Source: Phytophthora hibernalis
Taxonomy: Eukaryota > Oomycota > Peronosporomycetes > Peronosporales > Peronosporaceae
Direction of reading: 5' to 3'
Assembly (NCBI GenBank): GCA_012656075.1
Contig: JAAKBF010000076.1
Coordinates: forward strand, 62,001 to 126,000
Length of the DNA stretch: 64,000 bases
Part shown: positions 24,591 to 33,967 of the stretch, piece after piece
Layout of the letters: every line of letters begins with the position of its first letter
Position numbering within the stretch: the stretch's first letter is position 1
Position numbers and translations under genes: made by a program
Notes under the pieces: model-generated
Databases searched by the model: none
Told to the model about the DNA's origin: nothing
The model's input: only the letters and a program-made list of their open reading frames with translations

Positions 24591-24830
24591 GACGGTGTGG
24601 TTCGTTTTGCGGTCGTCTCTCACCACGGCATCAAGGATACGAGACTTTCGCTTAAGCAGACCAGATATTGTAGCCTGCGCTGGGGCCTTTGTCAGTTGAA
24701 AGTGAACGCGGCACCACTCTCTCAGCTGATTTTGCGTGAGCTTCGGCTCGCGGATATGCTTTTGGACCAGCCGCCGCTTCTCCTTTTGGGTGAGGTTGCC
24801 TGTACGAAGCGCGAGCGTTTTGGAGGGCAT
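24555..24830 (-). pseudogene. CENP-B/pogo-type helix-turn-helix fragment
   Basis: 91 codons with LTQNQLREWCRVHFQLTKAP and QATISGLLKRKSRILD, the pattern of the N-terminal HTH of CENP-B/pogo transposases. No second HTH or DDE domain follows on this strand, so only the N-terminal end of a Tigger/pogo-like transposase remains. It overlaps the end of the preceding plus-strand fragment. Confidence 0.55.
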
Positions 24831-24957
24831 GTTGTCGTGCTTGTGAGAGGAAGACGTTCGGGGAATAGGGGGTGGCCGTTCGTTGCTCCCTTGTGAAATT
24901 GATATTTTGGCAAAAATGATAACTGATCGAGTTCTGGTGTTCTCCCGTGATAATCAT

Positions 24958-25224
24958 GTGTAGGAGGGACGTCTGTATACTAAGACTCTTAACATCTTGG
25001 CTTGTATCGTATACTTTATTTTAAGTTAAAACATCGCGTTCGCGAAAGGGTTAATACGTTATAAATTATATCATTAAAATCATTACACCACATGTAGTAA
25101 CTAATAATGAAACTACAGTAGTAAATGAAGGCTTTAAAGCATTGCACAGTACAGTGTGGCTCGGGTCTATTTTAATAAGAAAGTGCTTATGTATACCAAC
25201 TATCTCGTTAAAGCCAGGGGAATA
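24958..25224. other. AT-rich spacer before pogo element
   Basis: AT-rich with no gene seen. It includes the second copy of the TCTTAACATCTTGGCTTGT motif at about 24985. The TA at 25223-25224 is the left target duplication of the next element. Confidence 0.5.
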
Positions 25225-25248
25225 CAGACAACGACGGATAAATCCGAC
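25225..25248 (+). repeat. Left TIR of pogo-like element
   Basis: 24 bp, exact reverse complement of 26929-26952. Preceded by the TA target duplication. Confidence 0.92.
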
Positions 25249-25400
25249 ATGACTTAGCGGTATCCTCCATAGTGTACGGATCCAGACAAAAATCCGACGG
25301 TTTTTAAATAAGCGTATTATTGGCTGAAATTAAAGGTGCAAGCACAAAAACAAATCAATAACCGTATAGTTGGGTAGAAAAGAATCTTTCGATTAAACTG

Positions 25401-26762
25401 TTATCTCGGGATGGTGGGGAATTGCTTTCTTGAAGCTACGGATAACTGTTTTCTTTTGATGGCCTTCCACGCGGCAATCGTAGACTTTATAGCGCGGAGG
25501 CGTTTTTCCTTAGCGGTACCACCTGTGCGTCTGCCAGCACTGTTACGAAGTTTAGCTTTTAGAGGTCCCATGACACCGACATCAAGCGGTTGACAAACCG
25601 CTGTACTGTTTGGTGGCAATGGGACCGCAGTAGCATTTGCCTCCTCCGCCACAATCCGCTGTCCTTCTTCTGACACATGACACTCAAAGTTGTCAAGAAG
25701 AAGAACAGCGGGGCCATCCATTTCAAATTTTAGTAATTTTTCAACGTAAAGTTTCCAAACCCTCGCATCCATCCAAGCGTTTTCTTGCACAGCGTAGAGG
25801 TGTCCGTCCGGATACTGCCCCAATTCATCTTGTTCAATCCTGCCCCTGGAACACCTCGGATGATGAAAAGAATCGGCATTTTGCGACCTGAAAATATCAA
25901 AAAATTAAATATGAGAAAATTATCAATAAAATATCAAATAAATCACAATATTTACCGTCATCGCGTACAGTGAGCACAGCAGTCATGCGACCTGCGTGGT
26001 TGTTTGCCCCCAGAGTTCGCGCTGCATCCTTTCGCCCCTTCCCTGCCCAGGACTTGGTTGGTGGCATATCAAACATGATCGCTGTTTCATCGACGTTTAG
26101 TATGCCACCGCCTTCGAAATCCTTGTACTTGTCCCAAAACTCGATAGCGAAGCGTGCCCGGTCTCCTCCAGCTCTTCCATCGTCTTTTTGGCAGCGTGCG
26201 GCTTTTGCGAGGAAAATCCGTACCTTTATTCAAAATAAAACATTAAGTAAATGGTAAAATTTTCATTATACACAATATTTTGCAAATATACATACATGCT
26301 GTTACCGATTGGCAATGCGCTGGACCATACGCTCGAGTGCGAGCTCGCCGCTTTCCTTCTCAGAGAGGTATGCCTTCATCCAGTCTGGATAGAGCTTGTG
26401 CATGAACTCTATCATGCCAGAAGTAGACAACACCTGTACATTTAAGATGAAAATGTTAGTTAGTTTCATTAGTATACAAATACGAAGTACAACACGCACC
26501 GCTTCACTCAGCCTCACATCTTTCATGTAAGTGACTAGGTCAGGGACGCCAGGAAAAGTTCTTTGCGCCCCTGTCCTTTGAGCGTCTTCGACATAGCGCT
26601 GCCCTTGAAGCTAAAAATGCCGTCGGCTTGTTTCTTCCAATCGTAGAGGGTGCCGCGAGCGATGCCGAGCTGCTCCGAAGCCTCCCGCACGCCGTGCTGC
26701 TCCACTACGCTTAACGCTTGTCGCTTCTTTTTAATAGTGAAGCTGCGCTCGGCGCGTATCAT
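25401..26762 (-). CDS. Pogo/Tigger-type DDE_1 transposase, three introns, frame broken
   Basis: The ATG at 26762 begins a psq-like HTH (VREASEQLGIARGTLYDWKK). A CENP-B-type HTH follows (MIEFMHKLYPDWMKAYLSE). The DDE_1 domain has the first Asp in LNVDETAIMFD, the second in LLLDNFECH and the third in QPLDVGVMGPLK, so all three acidic residues are visible. Introns fit GT-AG rules at 26499-26434, 26305-26224 and 25955-25888, each restoring frame. One-base breaks occur in a TTTT run near 26560, an AAAAA run near 26190, and around 25825-25845. With those read through, the enzyme is near full length, so this copy may be autonomous if the breaks are assembly errors. Confidence 0.8.
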
Positions 26763-26928
26763 AGTGCAAAATGAGCCTTGTTTTAGCTTTGCGGGAGGAG
26801 ATTTTAACAGGAGCCATTCATTTTTTGGTTCTGTAATTGGTGTAAAAAGTGGATTATTTGGATAAAACCCGCGATGAGTTTACTATGGGAGCCTGGTTAT
26901 TACCCACTAAATGTCGGATTTTTGGTCG

Positions 26929-26952
26929 GTCGGATTTATCCGTCGTTGTCTG
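26929..26952 (-). repeat. Right TIR of pogo-like element
   Basis: 24 bp, exact reverse complement of 25225-25248. Followed by TA. Confidence 0.92.
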
Positions 26953-27146
26953 TAGCACTGTACATGTATTAATACCATGATATGAGCAAAAACAATGCAA
27001 CTCAAGCCTGTCCATGAGGCGGTGCACAACTCACCATAAAAATCCAGACTGATCCGTCCATTGGACGGATCAGTCTACCGATATTGGATGGCGTCCAATA
27101 GAGCTCGCGGCGAAGTGACAACCACTCAATAGGAACCACGAGCATG

Positions 27147-27153
27147 TCATTCC
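27147..27153 (+). promoter_or_regulatory. Oomycete initiator core upstream of effector
   Basis: TCATTCC, the core of the oomycete initiator, sits 47 bp before the effector ATG, a usual distance for a short leader. The spacer from the pogo element (26955) to this point shows no other gene. Confidence 0.45.
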
Positions 27154-27199
27154 TCGATCGGCAGCAACGCACGGAAGTCTCAAGAACCGTCGGACAGTT

Positions 27200-28161
27200 A
27201 TGGGACTGCATCACTTGCTGCTCGTAGTGTTCGTGTTCAGCTTCGGTGTTCAAATCGAGGCCGTCCCCAAGTCACTTGACGCGACTAAGACACTCACAGA
27301 TGACCACATTCACAATCCCACCATGAGGTTACTGAGGGGGCAAGCTGAATCCGTTGAACGCACCGAGACCCTGTCGAATAAAGTTGAAGAGGAGCGGTTT
27401 GGCGTGAAAGATGCGGCAACGATGCTGTCGAAAGGTGCCAAGTTGGTGTCGAACAGTGCCAAGTTGCTGTCAAAGATTGCCAAGTTGCTGTCGAAGGGTG
27501 TGGAGATGAAGGTGAAAATGAAGTATTGGTTGTTCCGAGGAATTACTCCTGAGAACATCCTCGATAAGTTGAAGGTCACGAGTGCCACCGACAAGAACTA
27601 CAAGTACTTTTCCAAGTACTTCTTCAATTATTACGGCAAAAATCCTAACGCTCGGCCATCAGATTTACCGCCGCATACAACGCACGATATTACGATGACC
27701 CGACTCAAGAATTGGCTCAAGCAATCGCGAACTCCGCCGCAAGTTTTCACGGATTTAGGATGCACAAAACCGTTGCATCTGCACTTGACCAACAAAAACT
27801 CGCGTACTATCAACTGTATGAAGCCATGTGGAAAGCGTTGCAAGTCAAACTTTCGGAAGGCCCAGGAGATCTTAAGATATTACGGCCAGGACCATAGCGT
27901 TCGGCCGTCGGATCTACCACCGCACACGACACACAATATTATGATGACACGAATCAAAAATTGGCTCAAGAAGACACGACTCGTACATGGCAAGTTTTCA
28001 ACGAGTTTGGATTCACAGGGGCTTTGCGTCTGCGCGTGGGCACGAGTGCTTCGTTTTTTGCGGCAAATCGAGTCTTTGAACTCGTCACTCGTATGATCGA
28101 GGGCTTCAGGCTTTTGACTTCATCCAAATCAATGAAGTGTCACTCTGCGGGTCGAAGATGA
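27200..28161 (+). CDS. RxLR-dEER type secreted effector, broken by three frame changes
   Basis: The ATG at 27200 opens a typical signal peptide (about residues 1-21), followed by RLLR at residues 43-46 and EEER at 63-66, the RxLR and dEER translocation motifs of oomycete host-directed effectors. The C-terminal part has two copies of a helical repeat with Y..YF..Y, RPSDLPPHTTH and a NWLK segment, resembling WY-type effector modules. A short heptad-like tract repeats AKLLSK/AKLVSN at residues 77-97. The frame shifts near 27760, returns near 27880 and shifts again near 28000; the last frame ends at 28161. The N-terminal 185 codons are intact. It is related to the effector at 40.1-40.8 kb. It acts presumably inside plant cells; the target is unknown. 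Confidence 0.82.
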
Positions 28162-28711
28162 AGTTTAATCCCTATCGCATTCTTATGGCGCTTTGAACCG
28201 GTTCACGCCCTCGAGAGGGACGAACGGATGGCCACCATGAAAATTCAGGGGTCTGCGCCTTCGTGGAGATAGAATACGTGGTGGTCTCGAAAGAGACGTG
28301 CCTTGTAGATTCGGCCGTGATACCTGCGTGCGAAGAGCTGGACACGGCGCCAAGCGCACTTCGGTGGCTCACATGTGTCTTTTGGCGCTAATTGTGTGCT
28401 GGTCACACAGGTAGTTACGGGCCAAAGACGTGAGGTTTCTTGATTGAGGGAACATGTCATGTTTGAAAAATGCGAAACGGTACACCTCGTAGAAGCTCAG
28501 ACATCATGACGTTTAAGTACAGCCACATTCTTCTTAAGAGGGTGGACCTCCTATTCGTTGCTACACGTATCGTTCCTTTTCGTTTCTCGTTTTCTACGCT
28601 ATGTACTGACGTTGTCGATGTCTCTTCGTTTCGAGGTCTCATTTCGTCTTCAACGCTTTCACATCAAGGCATTCTCCGTGCTGGAGGCTGAAAATGCAGA
28701 TTTATAAGCCC
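28162..28711. other. No gene recognised
   Basis: Short open frames on the minus strand (28460-28172) and the plus strand (28470-28691) have no recognisable content. This is the 3' flank of the effector and of the glycine-rich gene. Confidence 0.5.
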
Positions 28712-29794
28712 TTACGACCTCAGCCTCCGCTTTTGAGCAGCATCGCCACCGCCACTTGATTCCGTAACTGCGGCTGCTGAAGATTCCGTGATAGCAGTTT
28801 GCGAGACTTGGTCACCTGTTCCACTGGAAACCTCAGAGGTAGTCGAACCCGCTGCCGACGTCTCAGTAGTAGTAGAGGCCGTTGCAGAAGAATCAGTAGT
28901 AGCAGATCCCGTTGTCGAAGCCTCGGTAGTAGCCGAACCTGCCGCGGAAGACTCGGTAGTAGAAGTAGCAGAGCCAGCTGCGGACGTCTCAGTAGTAGCA
29001 GAACCTGCAGGCAAAGACCCCGCTGTTTCTTGCGAGCCTTCGACAGCACTCGAACCTGCCATACTGAAACCTGTCGCCTCGCTGCAATCAGTACTCGGGA
29101 TGCCCCACCCTTGGCCTCCACTCGGTGGTGTCCCCGCGCCGTCACTTGAGCCACTGCATTCGAGACCCAGCGCTCCCTCACCTTGACCCCAACCTTGACC
29201 CCAACCTTGACCACCCCATCCTTGTCCACCAGTCCATGCTTGACCACCACCACCACCCCATCCTTGACCACCACCACCAGTCCAGCCTTGACCACCACCC
29301 CAGCCTTGATCACCACCACCACCAATCCAGCCTTGACCACCAGTCCAACCTTGACCACCACCACCATTTCCGGATCCGCTACACTCGAGACCAAGCGCTC
29401 CTTCACCTTGACCGCCCCAACCTCCGCTCGGAGGAGTCCACCCGCCTCCATTCGAACCGCTACAGTCGACACCCAAAGTCTCACCTCCTCCAAAAGTGGG
29501 GGCCGTGAAACCTGCACCAGACACCCCTCCTTGTGGGTTTTGAGGCCACCCTTGGTTACCCGTTGACTCACCACTTGAGGGGGTCATCGCAGAGGAAGAC
29601 GATGTCATCACTGTAGGAGACTTAAGCGCTCCGAAGTCTAACTGTCCCGTAGTCGCACCAGTTTCTGTTGGTTGGCTTGGAGTCGTAATACCGACATTGG
29701 TAGCTGCCGTCTGCGAGACATCGTTGAAGTCTAAAGCGGAGGTGACAGCCAACGCAATAGCAAGGAGTGCGACGGGAACTGGACTTTGCCTCAT
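28712..29794 (-). CDS. Secreted Gly/Trp-repeat and Ser/Thr/Ala-rich protein
   Basis: I chose the ATG at 29794 because it opens a clean signal peptide (MRQSPVPVALLAIALAVTSA); an upstream in-frame start would bury it. The mature protein of about 340 residues has three parts. The first is a Thr/Ser region. The second is a repeat domain of GQGW/GGW units bracketed by a recurring L-[GE]-[VL]-[DE]-C-S-G-S motif seen three times, plus one variant TDCSE. The third is a mucin-like tail of about 120 residues built from GSATTE/SAAGS repeats, ending in a basic KRRLRS. There is no transmembrane segment or GPI-like hydrophobic end. The structure suggests an extracellular or wall-associated, probably O-glycosylated, adhesive protein. 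The frame is uninterrupted over 361 codons. Function is unproven. Confidence 0.75.
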   Translation of the reverse strand: MRQSPVPVALLAIALAVTSALDFNDVSQTAATNVGITTPSQPTETGATTGQLDFGALKSPTVMTSSSSAMTPSSGESTGNQGWPQNPQGGVSGAGFTAPTFGGGETLGVDCSGSNGGGWTPPSGGWGGQGEGALGLECSGSGNGGGGQGWTGGQGWIGGGGDQGWGGGQGWTGGGGQGWGGGGGQAWTGGQGWGGQGWGQGWGQGEGALGLECSGSSDGAGTPPSGGQGWGIPSTDCSEATGFSMAGSSAVEGSQETAGSLPAGSATTETSAAGSATSTTESSAAGSATTEASTTGSATTDSSATASTTTETSAAGSTTSEVSSGTGDQVSQTAITESSAAAVTESSGGGDAAQKRRLRS

Positions 29795-29966
29795 CCTCGA
29801 AAATCGGATGTGACCTATCAACGGAATTGTGGCATTGGTTGTCTCCCCACACACGCCCTTGACATTACGGCACGACCGTATCGTTGTCAACGATTCGTTG
29901 ACAGGACTGAGCGCCTTTACGAACACCAATTCGGGGATGGGGATCCATAAATCCGTGTAACGTTAC

Positions 29967-30460
29967 ACAATGTGTACACCTTTTACCGGACAAAATGGTT
30001 TTTTCAAGCAAAGTGGTGCGGGAAGGGTTTCCATCCCTCATAAGTGATTACGTAGGTATTTTCAACCAAAGTGGTTTTGTCGTAAATCGTTACCAAGCTA
30101 AGTGGTTTTCGTCCAACCGACGATTTAGAGGCAATCTCTCTGAGCCAAAACGAAAGCTTTAAGAACGATATAAGGGCATCTGAGGGGTCTATCATGATCT
30201 CCCAGCAGTTGGCTACACTATTAAACTTGTTTTGGGTCAAAATGAGTACCTTTTTCTCTGTCTGGCAGCCCCGCGGCCGAACGTGAGGTCCATTTAGTCA
30301 CACAGGGATAGGCGAACCATTTTGCTTGGTAAAAATAATCAGAAAACCACTTTGGTTGAAAAATACCTACGTAATCACTTATGAGGGATGGGGAAAACCT
30401 TCCCGCACCACTTTGCTTGAAAAAACCATTTTGTCTGGTAAAAGGTGTACTACACATTGT
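29967..30460. mobile_element. Inverted-repeat (MITE/foldback) element with terminal repeats over 100 bp
   Basis: The left arm (about 29967-30085) and right arm (about 30340-30460) are reverse complements over roughly 110 bp with a few substitutions and one- or two-base indels. Both carry CACCTTTTACC, GACAAAATGGTTTTTTCAAG, CTCATAAGTGATTACGTAGG and several CAAAGTGG motifs. The interior of about 250 bp has no gene. It lies about 170 bp upstream of the start of the glycine-rich secreted gene, so it sits in or next to its promoter. Confidence 0.8.
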
Positions 30461-31299
30461 ATTAAATACCGCCGGTACTACCGTTCACCATCGGAACACT
30501 TTGTCTTTTGCAGCTTGCAGCCATATTGGTCTGTTTCTCCGGAATCTACTGCAGAGGAGCAGCCCGATGGAATTCATCATGGATATCTTTGGGGTGCATT
30601 CGCGATGGCAGTTGACATCATGGACTGATACGTGCGCACTGGAATCCTCGACGAATATGAAGGATCATGCAACGAAGGCGTCAGGTCTGTCCAGAGTTTT
30701 GTTTGCGAGGTTGCTGTAAAAGTGTCGCTACATCTATTAACCCCTTGAGCGCGACAGCTTGGACCGTAGACGCGAGAAGCACAACATTTCCTGTCATAGA
30801 TTCCAATCCGAGCGTTATACCGTGGTTTACCATTTCATGCACTCACCGGACTAAATCAGGGCTCGGAAAATAATTAGAATATAATAACTGTTGTATTATA
30901 TTGACGGAATTACTTATTATTGGCAAACCGAGGTTTCCGTAAAGTATGAAATTGATCCCGTAATAAGTATTATATATTGCCTTTTACTTCAAAACTGTGG
31001 TCCTCCAACCCAAATCGTTCTTGTGTACTTCGAAGTATTACTGTAAATATGGAAATGAGTCAGTTGGCATGACAATGAAAAGAGATGGTAGTTTGATTCC
31101 AATATCCAGCTCGCGCAGATTTCTCCTCCATTACCAACGCCATTCAAAGGCCAAAACCGACAAAAAATTGAAACAACTAGGGCGTCTGCGACTTAGACTG
31201 GAAATATCAATTTGGTACTGGGGTGTAACGAAGCATCTGACGATGATTGAATGGAAGTAAGGCCTAGCAAAAGATCATTAATGCGAGTTGTTAGCAACC
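30461..31299. other. No gene recognised
   Basis: Only short frames; AT-rich from 30880 to 31000. No repeat or RNA gene identified. Confidence 0.45.
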
Positions 31300-31404
31300 T
31301 TGACGCTGTCGGACCTACATCCAACTACTTTTTGCCTCCTCTCTAGGTGGTCTTGGCGGGCTTGATGGGTTCGTCGACGACGACGACCTGGGCTTCGTGC
31401 ACGC
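31300..31404. repeat. 105-bp direct repeat, copy 1
   Basis: Identical to 31777-31881 (offset 477 bp). Covers the 3' end of the DENR-like gene and flanking sequence. Confidence 0.85.
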
Positions 31405-31776
31405 TGAACAACTCCGGCAGCACGTCCAGCAGCTCCGTGGCGCAGTCGACCTGCAGCTGGATCTGCTGCTGGCCCTGTCCGTCTTGGACAGCGACGAGTT
31501 GCGGACGATCTTCTTGCCCAGGCTTTTGCAAGCGTCCTTGATGTTGACCTCCTCAACGTCCTCGAGACTCGTGACGAAAGTGAGGCGCTTGCGGCCCTGG
31601 CGCAAAATCTTTGAGATGGTCACCTTGCAGTTCTCCTTCCGCTTGGCAGCCTCCTCGATCTTGTTGTTCTTCTTCTTCTTGACGGTCTTGTCCACCATTT
31701 CGAGGTGATACCCTCTGCGATCTACTGCTTCACCTCCAGCAGTTCCACCACCGTGCGGTTGTACTTGGCGAGGTCG

Positions 31777-31881
31777 TTGACGCTGTCGGACCTACATCCA
31801 ACTACTTTTTGCCTCCTCTCTAGGTGGTCTTGGCGGGCTTGATGGGTTCGTCGACGACGACGACCTGGGCTTCGTGCACGC
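31777..31881. repeat. 105-bp direct repeat, copy 2
   Basis: Identical to 31300-31404. Overlaps the left arm of the 74-bp inverted repeat. Confidence 0.85.
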
Positions 31882-32076
31882 CGAACCCATCTCGAGGTGA
31901 CCATCTCAAGATTTTGCGCAAGGGCCGCAAGCGCCTCTCTTTTGTCACGAGTCTCGAGGACGTTGACTACGCCACGGAGCTGCTGGACGTGCTGCCGGAG
32001 TTGTTCGGCGTGCACGAAGCCCAGGTCGTCGTCGTCGACGAACCCATCAAGCCCGCCAAGACCACCTAGAGAGGAG
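31813..32076. repeat. Perfect 74-bp inverted repeat, 116-bp spacer
   Basis: 31813-31886 and 32003-32076 are exact reverse complements. Both arms encode the C-terminal end of the DENR-like protein, so the gene end was duplicated in inverted orientation. Transcription through it would give a long double-stranded hairpin with DENR sequence. Confidence 0.9.
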
Positions 32077-32559
32077 CACGAGGTCGGAGCAGTGCTCGGC
32101 TTGTACTCGTTGAAAACGGGGCTGTACTCGCAGTACTCGGGCGGGAACGTGTCAATGGGGAGTACACCACGCTGTTAAACTGGGACTTGCCGTCATCTCC
32201 TCCTCCTCGTCCGAGTCACTAGATTCCGGTCCGTACTTCTTCGCCAGTGCGTCGAAGAGTTTGGACTCCTTGCCCTTGTACTCGGCCAGCCGTCGACATT
32301 CTCGGGGTTGTACGTGTCGTCGAAGGCCAGCAGACGCTGGTGGTTGAAGTTTGACTCCTTGTCCTCCTCTTCTTCTTCGTCTTCTTCGTTAGCGCCGTCG
32401 AACTGCTCATTCTCTGTAGGTTCAGGCCCTACTTCTTCACGAGTACCGAGAACAGCTGCGCTCCAGCACACCGTCGATCTCCTGCAGCTTGTCGTCATTG
32501 TACTCGTGGTAGAAGCGCGTGAAGCACTCGCGGTGCGGAGACACTTGGTGACGATCTCC

Positions 32560-33317
32560 TGCTTTGCCACTCGTTTACTGTCCGTGGAGTCGGCACGTAC
32601 CCTTGACCTGCGCGCGCACTCGCCAGTCGACAAGTTGTCAGTGCACACGAGCAGCAACGACAGCCGCGGCACCAACAGCAACAGTTTCCATGCGTACTCC
32701 CAGGCGACGAGGACGAGGCGCCCGCCGACTTCCGCCGCGTGCAACAGGCCAGCAGCTTAGACGTGGAGCAGATGCTGCACATGCGCGAGCGCACGTTCCA
32801 CGACAGCCTCATGCCGGGCGGCGCGCACAACTCGAACCAGAACTCGCACAGCGGTGGGCGACCCACGCAGCTGGGCAACGCGCTCATGCGCATGGACGAC
32901 AGCTACCGCCGCGCGTACAACAGCAACCCGCGGCCGTCGGTGACCGCCTCAGGTCCGACGCCCGACAGCATCACGCCGCTGCTGCATGCCGCGCGCGCGG
33001 GCGACATCGTCCTGGTCAACGCGCTCGTGATTCGACCTCCTGCGACGCGACCCCATGTTGGGCCAGACGACGCTGCATTTCGCCATCCGCGGCGGCCACC
33101 TGAACGGGGTGTAGGCACTGTTCATGCCGCAGCTGCGCGGCTCCATCGTGAACGTGGCCGACAACAGGCGCAACACGTCCTCAGCGATGTGGCCGCGGCC
33201 AAGTCGCGCCGCATGACCAAGCTGCTGCTCGAGTGCGGCGCCGACGTCACACAAACGTTCTCTTTCATGCAAGATTTCACGAATGGTAACGCTTACGCAG
33301 GTGGAATATATCCGTAG
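32560..33317 (+). pseudogene. Ankyrin-repeat protein fragment, frame broken
   Basis: Plus-strand pieces: a Ser/Asn/Arg-rich leader (about 32625-32740), then 32739-33050 with SLDVEQMLHMRERTFHDSLM and the ankyrin start ITPLLHAARAGDIVLVNALV. In another frame QTTLHFAIRGGHLNGV follows, interrupted by a stop near 33110, and then AAAKSRRMTKLLLECGADVT to about 33250. That is about three ankyrin repeats with at least three frame changes and one in-frame stop. The GC-rich coding composition differs from the AT-rich flanks. It is probably a decayed host gene or a displaced fragment. Confidence 0.6.
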
Positions 33318-33536
33318 CTGTCCATCCCTCGGGATTCCCAGTATACAGGTACCGGTAGCTGCAATATGTATTACCGTAAAGTTCGGATTCAATAGAGGAT
33401 GTTAGCAAACTTGTAAATTCCCGATACGACTTCCGACACGCGTGTTTATGTTTTCGGTATTTACGACATTTCCAACTATGTTAGCAATCTCGTAAAAAGT
33501 TATCTTATTTACGAAATCACATTGACTCCCTCAACC

Positions 33537-33967
33537 ATGGAGCTCGCTCTCCTGACCCAACACCCGCGCACCCGTCTTGCGCTTCTACTTCGCGCGTTAC
33601 CCAGTGTGCCCGAGTACCCTATCATCCCAGACATCCGCTTTCGGCTCGACGAGCGCAGTAATGCATACTGCAAGGTTATTATCGCTTCACGAAGGAAGAG
33701 ATGCGTCAGCTCACGTCCACGCTGCAATTTCCAGACGTCATTATCACGCGAGAGCGAACGAAATGCTACAGTGTCGAGGCCCTATGCTTCGTTTTAGAGC
33801 GGCTGACATATCCAAACCGCTGGAGCGATCAGGAAATCAAGTACGGACGTCGCTACCCTGGGCTCAGCAACATATTGTACTTTGTGCTTCGATTTGTTCT
33901 TATACCACGCTTTGAGCGCTTTGAAGCGATCCGAACATGCACAACCGGAGAAAGGCATCCGCAATGA
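33537..33967 (+). pseudogene. PIF/Harbinger-type transposase N-terminal fragment
   Basis: An ATG at 33537 (MELALLTQHPRTRLALLLRA), then after frame changes an EEMRQLTSTLQFPDVIITRE segment and YSVEALCFVLERLTYPNRWS with DQEIKYGRRYPGLSNILYFV. This is the N-terminal helix-rich region typical of oomycete Harbinger-like transposases. The DDE domain is missing. The sequence ends in unrelated AT-rich DNA. Confidence 0.55.

Larger units (their letters stand above)
25225..26952 (-). mobile_element. Pogo-like DNA transposon with 24-bp TIRs and TA duplication
   Basis: The ends CAGACAACGACGGATAAATC.. (25225-25248) and ..GATTTATCCGTCGTTGTCTG (26929-26952) are exact reverse complements over 24 bp. Both are flanked by TA (25223-25224 and 26953-26954), the duplication made by Tc1/mariner/pogo elements, and the ends start with CAG as in pogo. 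Subterminal AAAAATCCGAC motifs lie just inside each end in inverted orientation. The 1728-bp element holds one transposase gene on the minus strand. Identical TIRs suggest a recent insertion. Confidence 0.92.
31300..32470 (-). pseudogene. Rearranged fragments of a DENR/SUI1 (TMA22-like) gene
   Basis: DENR/Tma22 is the SUI1-fold partner of MCTS1 in translation re-initiation and ribosome recycling. On the minus strand, 31698-31343 encodes the SUI1 part: a Lys-rich linker, CKVTISKILRQGRKRLTFVT, VNIKDACKSLGKK, then after a frame change CATELLDVLPELF and a C-terminal PIKPAKTT. A partial second copy of its 3' end lies at about 31777-31886 (minus). A third, internally deleted copy is on the plus strand at about 31892-32070. 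Around 32080-32190 (minus) there is an N-terminal piece with FPPEYCEYSP, a DENR-like CxxC-adjacent motif. 32200-32470 (minus) encodes an acidic segment with QRLLAFDDTYNPENVDGW of uncertain origin. No complete gene can be assembled from these pieces. Confidence 0.7.
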
